NCBI GenBank assembly: GCA_026874595.1
Contig: CM049321.1
Span: forward strand, 3,708,979 to 3,772,978
DNA from: Sipunculus nudus
Lineage: Eukaryota; Annelida; Sipuncula; Golfingiida; Sipunculidae
Length of the DNA: 64,000 nucleotides
Reading direction: 5' to 3'
Position 1 is the first letter of the stretch; every line of letters starts with the position of its first letter. The notes below the pieces were generated by a model that made no database searches, was not told where the DNA came from, and saw only the letters and a list, made by a program, of their open reading frames with translations. Both the position numbers and the translations under genes were made by a program. Below are positions 37,049 to 47,729 of the stretch, piece by piece.

Positions 37049-37180
37049 TACAACAGGGTCCGATGTACCGCTCCTGCGAGATCATGTTTGTGTGTAATCA
37101 CTCCATTGCTTCGTCATTACACCTAGTAATCCCGAAAGTTGCACTCGTCTGTAACTTAAACATGGCTGTGGCGCCCAACC
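37049..37180 (-). mobile_element. SINE fragment (family 1), copy 1
   Basis: On the minus strand it has ACAGACGAGTGCAACTTTCG, GGTGTAATGACGAAGCAATG, CGCAGGAGCGGTACATCGG and CCCTGTTG, matching the body of the SINE at 35.5 kb. The head and tail are missing. It abuts the inverted-repeat arm ending at 37048. Confidence 0.75.
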
Positions 37181-37756
37181 TATTAATTAATGAATTATTA
37201 AGCATTCATCGTTTACCCTGTACAAGGCAAATGTGCGGGTATTTTTGAGGATACGTGGATTGTTTCTCTGAAAATTCAATGGAACCTGTCTGAAAGATAA
37301 CCGGTCTAATTAGACCACCTGTCAATCATGACCTAGTTCGGTTGAACCGAAACATTCACATTGGTAATAACTGACGGTTTTAGCTAGTCCCTGGGGTTGT
37401 CTTATTTCACAAGTTTCACTCAGTACTCAGTATCAGTTGGGAAAATTTGTGATTGATTACTTTAAAATCAGTTTTATAAAAGTTGGATAATTAACATTTC
37501 TATACGCAAAAGATTTTTTTTCCTGGAATATAAATTATAGTTTATCAGGAATGAATGGTATATCGTATAGTGCGCTCAGTATAGCAAAATGCATCGTATT
37601 GCAAGATTATGTATCGTTGGGGACCTATTTTGGCGGAATACAGAAGTTTGTAGACTGAGTTTGAAATTCTTGAAAGATAATAAAGAAAATCGAAAGTAAT
37701 ACTGCATATTCATTATAGTTAGTTAGTACATGAGTCCTGTTCTTTCTGAATTGCAG

Positions 37757-37770
37757 CTGCCTGTGACTAG
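37757..37770 (+). CDS. possible terminal coding exon of plus-strand VWD gene, copy 1
   Basis: A CTGAATTGCAG acceptor is followed by CTGCCTGTGACTAG. Spliced to the phase-1 end of the microexon it reads T-A-C-D-stop, which would end the protein shortly after the VWD domain; an AATAAA lies at 38098. The same 17 bases are followed by GAG/GTGAGT, so it might instead be another microexon used in a different phase. Speculative. Confidence 0.25.
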
Positions 37771-37779
37771 GAGGTGAGT

Positions 37780-40700
37780 GTTACGTGATTCCGGGGAACC
37801 AGAATTGCACCGAGCACCTACTATATCATGAATCAACATCGCCTTCCGCGTATATAATTATCAGAACATCATAGATTATGAGGCTGCATGGACATTGATA
37901 TAGAACATTGATATATGATATATAATAATTAAGCATGGGAGATTGTTTATGCTTATACCGACGCTAACTTTTTACTATTTCGTGGTGGTAAGACTATATT
38001 GATAAAATTAACCATATTCAGCGTTGCACAACCTTGGGTTTAATGTATCAGATTTCGATATTTCTTATTCACTCGCATCAGATGGAGTCTGGATCTTAAT
38101 AAAGAATAGGAGTACACCCGCTTATATCTTCTCTTGGTTGATGTAATTTATATATACGTGTGTGAGGTGTGTGCTTGCGTGTTTGTGTGAGAAAAATAAA
38201 TACAAATCGAAAAAATAAAACAATATGCATGTTGACATGCCGGTACTTATGAAATTATCCCTACACACACATTTGACAAGCCACATAAGGAACTGTGCAG
38301 GTCGCAATTTGCTTTCCTTGTGTATGGAATCTTATCTTCATTTCCTGACGGCTGATAGTACTTCTTGTGAGCCACAAAGTAATAATAATAAAAATACAAT
38401 TTTCGAACCAATGAAACAATCCAAACAAAATTAATTTTCTCACTTCATCCAGAGTAATATTGAGTCGGTATAATGCAAAGTACTTCTTGATTATGAATCA
38501 AAACTGCAAATAAATTACATCAATAGATCTCATAGAACATAAGCTATATTATATTTATAGTTTCGCTTAGAGTAAATAATACACATTAATTCTGAAACCA
38601 TTTCAATATGCCCGATCCGCAATTTTTCTCCAAAGAAGTTGACACTTTCACACGTTATTTATACCATTAGCAAATTTGTATGATTCTGGCAAAATATTGA
38701 ATTTAATGAATACCGGCGGCTATCCTGACCAAGCTGATGTTGTTGTTAAAATGTTATAATTCTTTTCCTGACGGAAACATAAAACTTGCTCTTGCTGTGT
38801 CGAAACGTTTAGAGCAGGCACCGCCACCTCGCGGCAAATTAATGTAACATCAACTTATCATCTTTTTTCATGTAATAAGTAATTGATTTTTTCATTGACA
38901 CAAGTACACTTTTTTATATAGTACTTGCTGAATTTAAGATCTGGTTTTAACCTATTTTATCGAAGTTGTGTATCTTTCAAAATCTCAAAACGTGCATTTT
39001 AGAAAGAACTGATCATTTTAAAAATTCGAGGGGACAGGGTAGGTCTCTATTATAAGCACTTATGTAGGCTTACTTCTCCCACAGCATCGTTATGGCATAT
39101 CTAATCTAACCCCTTATAAAAGGTATTGAGTGCTATTTACCGAAAACAGTGACCTTGTCCTCTCAAAATGATTTAAATAAAACTAACAATCATGATGTTA
39201 AGAGTGAACCACTGCTGTATAATAACAGTATGAAACGGGGATGGTAATTGTTTACACTTCAAACAAAATAGTAAGAAAATGTTTTATCCGGCAGCGTTTT
39301 GATAGCTGTGCAAACAAAATAGATCTTGGATGTGTGTTGTTCACAATAAAACTCGCATAATTATAAACGAAATCCCATTGAATATTCAGGGCACTTTGGG
39401 AATTTTGCAAAATGAAGAATCGATAATGTTTTAATGTGGATCCGTCACATGATTCGGAATCAGAAGCATCATCACGCATTTGCGTTTACTTATGCACGAA
39501 GGAAGTTTTGAATATGGTCGGAATAAGTGATTGCAAACACAGTTGGGGAAACACTAAGCGGAGGCCTGCATTCTTTAGAATGCAGATTTCTAACTAATTA
39601 TTTATAGACACGGGCTTCGTGAGATAAACCTTTCGTTATCACTCACCTAGATCATGAAAATTCAATCCAGTCCGCCAGAAAGCCGCTTAGCCTAACAGCA
39701 AACTGACTAGGCCTTAGCCACCCTCGGATATGCTCGATCTAAATAAACCTCGATACTTTTCCTCTGTCATCCTATATCCCCTCAATAGGGATAACTTAAG
39801 ACCCGAACGCGATTTATCAGCAGCGAAAAAGTATTGAGGGCTCTTCCCTTTAAGGTCTAATAATCGTCAAAAACGTAAAATTGACAATTTTGTGAAAATA
39901 AGTGACTTCATATATTTTGGTATATCTGTCATATAAAAGACGTTCCTGGCATTATATTGTATCAACTGGAAATAAGAGCATTTTAATTAAGATGTCAACC
40001 CCACGTGGGGTGTATACAGGGCCACCGTCAGCTCGGTGAGAACCAACAGGGTATATACTCTTGCTTATTGGCTAAAACTTTCTGGAGGTTTACGTTGATT
40101 CGTTGATTGACAGGCGTGCGGAGGCTGCTGGCCAGTCAGCCGGGACTGTGCCTATCTTAATTACTGGCACGTGATAGTTGACACTAATTACTGCTAGCAC
40201 TTCCTCCTGTACGCTTTCCCCTGAATTATGATGCAGACCGTAGAATTTTGTTCAAGCCTGCGTCATTGGTTCAAATTACGTCGTGCCATCTTCTACGGGT
40301 AAAGGTAGTGATATCAAGTATATGTCATGAAATATGAAATTTTCGCTTGCTATTTCAGTAAACTTTACCTTGCTAGGGCTAAAACTATTTCACCCATGTT
40401 ATTATATTTTCGTATTTTATGCTAAATATAAATATATTATTGTTATTTAAATATATTCAAAACTTGGTTAAAAATATATTTTCGTTTCATGATGTAGCCG
40501 AATACTACAAACCGATAAACATTGCATTGTTTGGTCCAACCGGCCGATCTTATTTATAAGTATTACGCTCTACTGGTTGTCTTGCAAGCGAGCGTGTCTC
40601 CGTGTATATTTCTGTGAAAGCCAGGTTATAGCGTCAACATTTCCTGAAAGTCACATTTTATCGTCAACATTTCCTGAAAGTCACATTTTACTCGGTAAAT

Positions 40701-41690
40701 AAGGTACCTTGTGAAAAAGTCACCCTTTTTTGTAATATTCATATTATGTGATGTCGGATGGGTTATAGCTACCTTGCACAAGAGCTGTACAAAACATAAC
40801 AGCCAATTCGGATTTGTTTGAGAATGCTGTCAATCAACATCGGGATTCGATGATTTTTCTATACATTATATAACTATATTACAGTCTAGATACAGTTTTA
40901 AAGTATTAAGATATCAGTCATTTTAAATGTTAAAACATAAAAAATTTTTAAAATTTTTAATTTTTTTTTGCAAAACATGCCTTTTAAATATTCGGTAATC
41001 TTTAGGTTTCCTCATTCTGAGATGATATCAATTAACTAATAAAGTTTGTGTCTACAGTCTTCACGTATGATAGTGAGTGGGAAATGCATCGGCAGTTCGA
41101 ATGATTACTCAGAGTAATCACTGTAATCGTCGCTAATCAGTCACTTCACACCTTCAATACTCTCGATGACCAGCCACTTGGAGCGGTAAGCTCCGCCTAC
41201 TTCTTTTTGAAAGTTCTTGAGATATCATTTTTGTTAAAATTTCTTTTTTTTTCTTTGCCATGACAAACTATTTAAATTTCAATTTTGTTAATCGAAACAT
41301 AACATTCATAACAGAATATATAATAAAAAAATGCGACTGTCACCTGCGCTTATATTTCTTTTAAAATATCAAATTACTCTTCCAACATATATTTTAGCCA
41401 TTTTCTCAAAACAACAATTCAACTCACAGCACGGTCTTCGGCGCAATATTTCTAAAAAAAAAACAGATGAAGATTATTTACAAATTTTGCATATAGGTAT
41501 CTTAACATATTATCTAAAATAAGTTATTTTTCTTTTTCCAATATATCTTTGGTAAAGCATTTATATATCATGTGCATTGTTTCTATCATATTGTTTTTTA
41601 ATTAAAAAATCGATAGAAAAAAAATATAATCACACAAGCAAAAAACGACTGGAGATATTTGTATGCACTTCCATGTGATGCAATTATAAG
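37780..41690. other. no gene recognised (inside copy 1)
   Basis: Mostly AT-rich sequence. It contains a perfect 12-bp palindrome CCCCACGTGGGG near 40000 and a 29-bp direct repeat (GTCAACATTTCCTGAAAGTC, twice, about 40633-40690). I find no exon of the VWD genes here on either strand. Confidence 0.5.
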
Positions 41691-41701
41691 ATACATACTA
41701 T

Positions 41702-42186
41702 TTGTCAAATGTGAGATATATCGCGTTAAAAAGTATAAAAAAATATTTAAAGTTTAAAATCTTCAAATCAAAATCTGACACAATGTTCTTATACTTAAAA
41801 TATATGAATCGCATTCATCATTGCAGTAGCTTCTCTCATTTCATTATCTATGCAGATGACTCAACATTATTGAAACCCTTAACAAAATACAATACACAAA
41901 AAGACCAAAGCATCATCAACAATGAATTATGTAAAGTACATAACTGGTTAACTGCAAACAAACTCATAAAATGTAAAAAAAAACTAAATTCATGATATTT
42001 CACTCTCAAAAGGCAGCCTTGAACTAAAAATAAATAATGTATCTATAGACAAGGTCTCAGATTTCTATTTTTTTAGGTATTACACCGAACAAACATATAA
42101 AATGGCAAACACACATTAACAAAGTTGCAACCAAAACTTCAAAATATATTGGAATATAAATAAATTGAAACATTATCTACCTATTT

Positions 42187-42220
<34 letters not shown>

Positions 42221-42360
42221 ACACTTATTCTATCACAATTTAATTATGGAATTCTTATATGGGGCTTTGTTATTTAAAGACTAGAGAAACTAAAAGGAAA
42301 AGGCATTTTAACAAAAAGCAAATACCATGCCCACACTGAACCAATTTATAATCATTTAAT
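41702..42360 (+). pseudogene. LINE RT remnant with YADD motif, copy 1
   Basis: The frame from 41702 reads FIIYADDSTLLKPL, the reverse-transcriptase catalytic motif (YADD) of a CR1/Jockey-type LINE, then ELCKVHNWLTANKL. After frame changes it continues FLGITPNKHIKWQTHINKV (about 42070), LSQFNYGILIWG (about 42230) and RLEKLKGK with LTKSKYHAHTEPI (about 42280-42350). These are the thumb motifs also seen at 14.4 kb, so both may come from one family. A (TA)n run (about 42191-42217) has expanded inside the former coding sequence. Dead copy. Confidence 0.8.
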
Positions 42361-42436
42361 TCCTTTCTCCTTTTGTCATGCACAGGTGGCTGTTGTGTCG
42401 GTGGATTACAATAATCCTTAACAACAGCCTCCAGAT

Positions 42437-42775
42437 ATAACAAGTGGCCCATGGGCCATGACGCTCAACTGAACTTGGTGATCAATGCATTAGTTCATGA
42501 GATACTTGAGCTTTTGTATCAACTTTATCATTATTGTTGGGGTACTTCGGAGCCACATAGCCCAAAGAATATGGGTAACAGAGACCTAATTTCAGGTTTC
42601 CTAGGAGATTTTTATGGACCTCCCAGGATGTGAATTTAGAAGATTCTAGGTCTAGTGGTTACGATTTGTGCCTGGTTAACGGACGCCCAGACGGACAGAT
42701 AGACGGACGCCGGACAAAGGGTGATCGCTATAACTCAGATGACTTTCAGTCAGCTGAGCCAATTAAAACTAAAAT
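42437..42775. repeat. interspersed repeat of a type known from molluscs, copy 1
   Basis: It starts with ACAAGTGGCCCATGGGCCAT (self-complementary core) and GACGCTCAACTGA, and ends with GACGGACGCCGGACAAAGGG and TGATCGCTATAACTC. I recall very similar blocks as abundant, unclassified interspersed repeats in bivalve and gastropod genomes. No coding capacity. Limits are approximate. Confidence 0.5.
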
Positions 42776-42926
42776 ATTGACATATTAAACATATTTGATA
42801 TGGATACTTTACTTTTATGTCAAATAAAATATTCTCTCTCTCGCTTGACTGTTATATGCCTAAAACAAGTGAGTCTAGATGCTGATTAGTCCTTTTAGAG
42901 AATCCAACAAAACAAAATCAACTTAC

Positions 42927-43123
42927 GAGCCACTGAAGTTCCCGCACAAGCCATTGAGTCCATTTTGATACGCATTACCAAAGTAAAGGCAGAATGAAAA
43001 TTTTCGATCCGAGCAAAACTTGAAAGGTCTCGTCTTTGAATCGCAGCACAGTTTGTATTCCCCAAACCAGCAATTAACGTTCGAATCGTTGTACAGAAGC
43101 GTCACAACGTTGCCATTCAGTGA
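42927..43123 (-). CDS. VWD mid exon (minus-strand gene), copy 1; acceptor missing
   Basis: The minus-strand frame encodes SLNGNVVTLLYND, VNCWFGEYKLCC, KFCSDRKFSFCLYFG and GLNGLCGNFSGS, ending at a GTAAGT donor in phase 2 exactly like the plus-strand exon 34938-35152. GLCGNFSG marks it as VWD. A start in phase 0 is expected, but the in-frame sequence upstream hits TAA within about 28 bases and contains no AG dinucleotide; the likely junction reads TATTCTTTCGTTCACTG. The acceptor has either mutated or is non-canonical. The upper limit is therefore inferred. Cys-rich, hence extracellular. Confidence 0.65.
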
Positions 43124-43692
43124 ACGAAAGAATATTAAAAATTGATGGCGTTAATTTGAAAAAGTAATGTATGCTAAATTCTGCTCCACTAGTCTGTTTC
43201 CACCTGCTTTCTGTATCACACTTTCGAGATTTTTTAAAATAAATATTGTTGTTTATGTATTGGTTTAGTCTGTCTTTTTGCAACTTTATTAAAAATTATA
43301 TAACGTTAGGTACGTTCAGCTTAAATATTTTCAAGAATCTATTTGTTTGGAGATATATGTATCAATATATCCGGCACTGCCAATTTGCACAGGTATTTTG
43401 CTTTAGTGACTGTTAGCAATTTTTACTCAAAATATATGCTCGGCTTTTGATAAAAAAAAATAATGGTACACCATTCAGTCTCACACTTACTGGACAATCC
43501 AGTCAATTTGTTTTTATACTCTAATCTCATGGATTATATAAATTTGTGAAATTTGTTCACATCGCCCGTCGATTAGTATGAGGGTACTATATAAATATAT
43601 CGTTATATGCAAATAGAATTATTACATAACATATTCATCCTCTGAGAAGTGAATACACCCTGCATCAATACCTTATGGAAAAGTCAACTCAC

Positions 43693-44037
43693 CACAGAGA
43701 GTGTATTGGGGAACATTTCGTAATTATCACCGTTGTGACTTATCATTATTTTTTTTCACAAAACTGATGCCTCGACGTTCGTCCACGATGTTTCGTCGAT
43801 ATGTCTGCATATCAACATTGAAGTATCCGTTAGTCGCTACAGCCAAATCGTACGTACATACATCGTTGACCTGGAATATTTGTCCATCTGATGTTTTTCC
43901 GTGTGGATCTAGCCTGACCGAACAACGTCCCCACTGTTTAAAAGGTGCAGTCGTTGTTTGTGGTGCTCGAGTAGATGATGTCGTTGTTGTTTGAGCCTGG
44001 GTGGTTGTCGTTGATACTGGAAGGGGTTCTCCACCAG
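43693..44037 (-). CDS. Thr-rich linker plus VWD N-half exon (minus-strand gene), copy 1; frameshifted
   Basis: From a TTACTGTGCAG acceptor it reads (phase 1) GGEPLPVSTTTTQAQTTTT and APQTTTAPF, a mucin-like linker. It continues WGRCSVRLDPHGKTSDG, VCTYDLAVATNG and TYRRNIVDERRGISFVKK, the N-half of a VWD domain with 'C...DPH..t.DG'. The paralogue at 59564-59805 continues IIIQHN. Here an 8-A run (7 expected) throws the frame to a stop a few codons later; removing one A restores KIMISHNGDNYEMFP to the GTGAGT donor in phase 0. The exon is 345 bp where 344 would be in phase. Either a pseudogene mutation or a homopolymer error. Confidence 0.8.
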
Positions 44038-45023
44038 CTGCACAGTAATGGACACATTAAAAAGAGCCACGTTTTTTTTCACATTAACACATGAGGTTGA
44101 TTTTTTGGATAATCCCAAACACGCTCTGTGATTGGTTGATAGCAGTAAAAACAGAACCCAGAAGATATTTGTATCCGAATGCTAAAGCTGTGTCCCTCCT
44201 ATACAAATTGATTACAATCTCAGAATCTAATGTCATCAGTGTTCACATTTTCCTGTATTTTTACACAGTCAAATACAAACAAGCGCGCACCAGGCGGGTG
44301 TTGGCGGAACTAATTAGTGCCACCATATACATTAACATCTGTCTCGCAATTCAACTGCTTCTTACGTAGTTCATCTAGTACCTCTTATAGTAGCAAATCA
44401 TTCTGACATTCATTTTTTTAAGATTATACAGGATAACATACCAAGCTTATTTTCATATCCGAATTAATAATATGAATGAAAAAAAAGAACATTTATCACC
44501 GAACAAAAATCTTGACAGTTCCTATTTAACAAATAAGGAGGGATATTATTTTCTAAAATGGGGCCTTTTTTTTTGCTCAGAATGTCAAATTGTCCATATA
44601 CATGCGAGTAGATACAAAAGAGAGAATATGAAAACTTACTAAAGTTTTTTATAATATATACATATATATGAGTGTGTATGTGTGTGTGTGTTGGTGCGGG
44701 GGTGTGTCGGTTTGCTTCGTAGGGTTTTGTATTCAGTTTTGCCTGTCCATTAGAAATAAAAGTAAATAGTAACAAAATGACGTCATATATTATCCTTTGT
44801 ATATATAGCAAGCATAATAATATATTACAAGATTCCATATTTTTAATTAGTCTGCCGTTTTAGTGTGAATAATACTTTTCAGGAAACATGCCTCTGTATT
44901 ATTTGCACAAAGTAATTAAAAATAATTTAAATAATAAAAATACATATAAAAAATAAAGTAATAATTTCTTTGTAATTGAAATTGTAATTGGCGCTTTTGC
45001 AAATGGCTGTAATTGTAAGGATT

Positions 45024-45223
45024 ACCTTTTAATGAAATCAGACCCAACCCGAGTACTATTACGCCTACGTTTAACGTTTATGGTTAATTTTAATACGCGT
45101 TTAGCACTGTAAATTTTACTCAAGATAAAGTATTTTAATTTTATGAAAAAAAATAATAGAGAATCCATATTGGATGTATACTCACTGATGGTCTCACACC
45201 TGTAAGAAAATAAATAACAATTA
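45024..45223. repeat. inverted repeat arm (minus) carrying a VWD microexon, copy 1
   Basis: Reverse complement of 36850-37048 with roughly 93% identity. The arms are separated by about 8 kb and face opposite ways, in step with the opposite orientation of the two VWD genes. Confidence 0.9.
45186..45199 (-). CDS. 14-nt microexon of VWD gene (minus), copy 1
   Basis: Minus strand: TTTTCTTACAG/GTGTGAGACCATCA/GTGAGT. It reads C-E-T-I, with its first base completing the preceding codon and its last base starting a Thr codon with the linker exon 43693-44037. In copy 1 the C-terminal VWD exon that should precede it is absent, because the duplication breakpoint lies between them. A mid exon ending in phase 2 could still splice to it in frame. 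Confidence 0.7.
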
Positions 45224-46092
45224 CCATTAGGGTTTTTTTACTGTCATGATTCCTTCTAATTAATTTTCATTACAAAAAACTTACAACTTACCAAATTATT
45301 CTTTGTTTTAACTCTAATTAAATTTTCAATAAACAAATTGACCAATTTACAAAATTATTCTTTGTTTTAACTGGACGGTAACTGCTATTAAAAAATAAGA
45401 AAAATAAGGCGTTTTAGATCATATGCTTTCAACTACAGTTGCGTAATTTGATACTTTATGCTTGAGAGTTTATCTTTTATTACTCTTAACTGTTTTGTAT
45501 GTTTAGAAGTTATTTTGATGCAAAATATCAAGTCTGAGGAAGGCGGAGCTTATGGCCTCAGAACAACTAATTCTGTCCCCTCACCTTGCACTACTTAAGG
45601 GAGAAAAGTACATAGCTTATCAAGATAATCAATGATCAAGCTCAAAAGAGGTCATGCCACAAAGTATCTAACACGCCAAAGCTCAATTTTAAAGCAAATT
45701 TGTGATTGAAGAATGTGTTGGTTCTATCAGGGTAAAATGTGACTCTGTTCAAACTCCAAATGGGGCTAACAGGTCAGTTGAAATGTTACTTTTGCCTTAT
45801 CAATAAACTAGACTTACAATAGAAATGATTAAAAAGTGGATAAAAAATGGCCAAGCATATTACAAATTTTCTTGTAAATTGGCATTTTATGATTTTTGAC
45901 GATATTGAAAACCTGAAGTTCTAAACTAACGGAGATCACTAGCATTTTGGTACCATTACATCATACAGAAAATTTCAGTTTAATTATTGCTCGGGGCTTA
46001 GCTAAATTATATCGGCAACCTGCCTCCTGCGTCGCCTAATTAGAAACAAATCAACTGTGTAATTAGTTTAGCATGTCAGGATAAGGATAAGA

Positions 46093-46095
46093 CGA
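46093..46095. other. duplication junction (3-base filler)
   Basis: Copy 1 ends GGATAAGGATAAGA and copy 2 starts CATTGCTTCGTC; CGA lies between. The right outer flank after copy 2 reads GGGACATG and the left outer flank ends AATCACCC. The joint is consistent with non-homologous or microhomology-mediated joining. Confidence 0.8.
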
Positions 46096-46287
46096 CATTG
46101 CTTCGTCATAACACCTAGTAATCCCAAAAGTTGCACTCGTCTGTAACTTAAACATGGCTGTGGCGCCCAACGTTCAAGTTAAACTGTGAGAGCGGTCACT
46201 CATGGAAAGTCGTAGCTTCGAACTCACGACATCCGGGCGTAGAGTCCTGTGCTCTACAATAGACCACAGCATTCAGGTCGCAACAGT
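46096..46287 (-). mobile_element. SINE fragment (family 1), truncated at the duplication junction
   Basis: The head and part of the body of the SINE at 35440-35750 are copied here. The distal body is missing because the duplication begins inside the element. Confidence 0.75.
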
Positions 46288-46862
46288 TACATGTAAAGGA
46301 ATGAACATTTAACTACTGTGATTAAATATCACTCATTTATCTTTAGTAAAAGCTTTAGACAGGAGGTCCCACTTCCTTGTTAGAGAAAATGAGGAATACA
46401 ATAAAATCCTGTTTCTGGCAAATATATAATTTTTTTTAACTCTTTTATTGTGTTTTTGTTCTATATTTGAATTATAATCATATTGCATCTTAATTAACAG
46501 TAAGAAAATTGCACGACTGAATACTGTGTTTTTACAGAAACAAATTCTGCATCTCGTAAAAAAATATAGGGTCACAAAATGTGGGTCCATAGGTTAAGTG
46601 TTTATTGACCCCACATTTAGCACGTAAAACGTTTAGTTATTGTTTTGGTCACCAAGTTGTTTTTAATAAAACACCTATACCTGCATAATGATGGTTGAGC
46701 AGCAAAATCAGAAATATGTCGCATCCTTGGTACTTTTTCCATTATTAATTCTTTGCTGAAGTCAAGTAAATCATGTTAAATAAATTATATAAATATATTT
46801 AAAAACTAAATAAGCCTAATGTGGGTACTTAATAATATTAATTTAGTTAAATGGTATTTAAG

Positions 46863-46952
46863 ACCCGACGATGACGTCGTGACAATTGATGGGTCTCGAG
46901 CATTAAATGAAGAAGTCTTTAGAAGAAGCTGGAGGGTTGGTTATGAAAAGGG
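46863..46952 (+). CDS. VWD C-terminal exon (plus-strand), copy 2
   Basis: Copy of 36326-36415 with intact acceptor, donor and frame. Its partner mid exon (34938-35152) was not duplicated. To be used it would have to be spliced from an exon ending in phase 2; none lies nearby on the plus strand, so it is probably an orphan exon. Confidence 0.65.
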
Positions 46953-47391
46953 GTAAGTTACTTCTTTACATATATGGATAGGAAAACAATTCTCTTTCTA
47001 TCCTGTATTTAGATATTGAAACACTTTTAAAATCGTCAGCTGGTAATAAACAAACATTATGTAAAAATATCAAAATTTTATATGCATTAAGGAGGATTTT
47101 TGAACGAGGCTTAAATTACGTACATACATACATATGAAAACATACAAACATACATATAAACGTACATACAAATATGCATATAAATAAACATACAACTTAT
47201 CTACCTGACTTGGCCAACATGCTGGTATGTCCGTTTAAGTGAAAAATATACACACTCCAAAAGATCGGTTGTTTCTATTTCATTCGCTGACTTGCACGTG
47301 GAATACACATAAATGACATCCGTATGGAGCATTAGTAATTGGCTGATAGATTAATTCAAAGAACACGTAAGTAATATCCAAAATTATTAAA

Positions 47392-47590
47392 TAATTGTTA
47401 TTTATTCTCTTACAGGTGTGAGACCGCCAGTGAGTATACATCCAATATGGATTCCCTATTATTTTTATCATAAAATTAAAATACTTTATCTTGAGTAAAA
47501 TGTACAGTGCTAAACGCGTATAAAATTTAACCATAAACGTTAAATGAAGGCCTAATAGTACTCGGGTTGGGTCTGATTTCATTAAAAGGT
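47392..47590. repeat. inverted repeat arm (plus), copy 2
   Basis: Copy of 36850-37048, opposite in orientation to 55567-55766. Confidence 0.85.
47416..47429 (+). CDS. 14-nt microexon (plus), copy 2
   Basis: Copy of 36874-36887 with unchanged splice sites; it follows the orphan exon 46863-46952. Confidence 0.55.
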
Positions 47591-47722
47591 TACAACAGGG
47601 TCCGATGTACCGCTCCTGCGAGATCATGTTTGTGTGTAATGACTCCATTGCTTCGTCATTACACCTAGTAATCCCGAAAGTTGCACTCGTCTGTAACTTA
47701 AACATGGCTGTGGCGCCCAACC
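47591..47722 (-). mobile_element. SINE fragment (family 1), copy 2
   Basis: Copy of 37049-37180. It contains one of the few substitutions between the tandem copies (C at 37099, G at 47641). Confidence 0.75.
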
Positions 47723-47729
47723 TATTAAT

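Larger units (their letters stand above)
35559..46092. repeat. 10.5-kb tandem duplication, copy 1
   Basis: From CATTGCTTCGTC at 35559 to GGATAAGGATAAGA ending near 46092, this block is repeated in the same orientation at 46096-56635. By eye I found only six substitutions (for example 37099 C/G, 38287 A/T, 39063 T/C, 41740 A/C, 42026 A/G, 45786 T/G), a 5-bp insertion in copy 2 near 47254, one base in a poly-A run near 41455, and 2 bp of (TA)n. It carries SINE pieces, VWD exons on both strands and a LINE remnant. Confidence 0.95.

Noticed and set aside
39995-40015. CCCCACGTGGGG palindrome as a regulatory E-box
   Set aside because: A perfect palindrome, but with no gene start nearby there is no basis to claim regulation.
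43701-43994. 97-codon plus-strand frame (and its copy at 54244-54537)
   Set aside because: It is the antisense shadow of the minus-strand linker/VWD exon, which has splice sites and homology.
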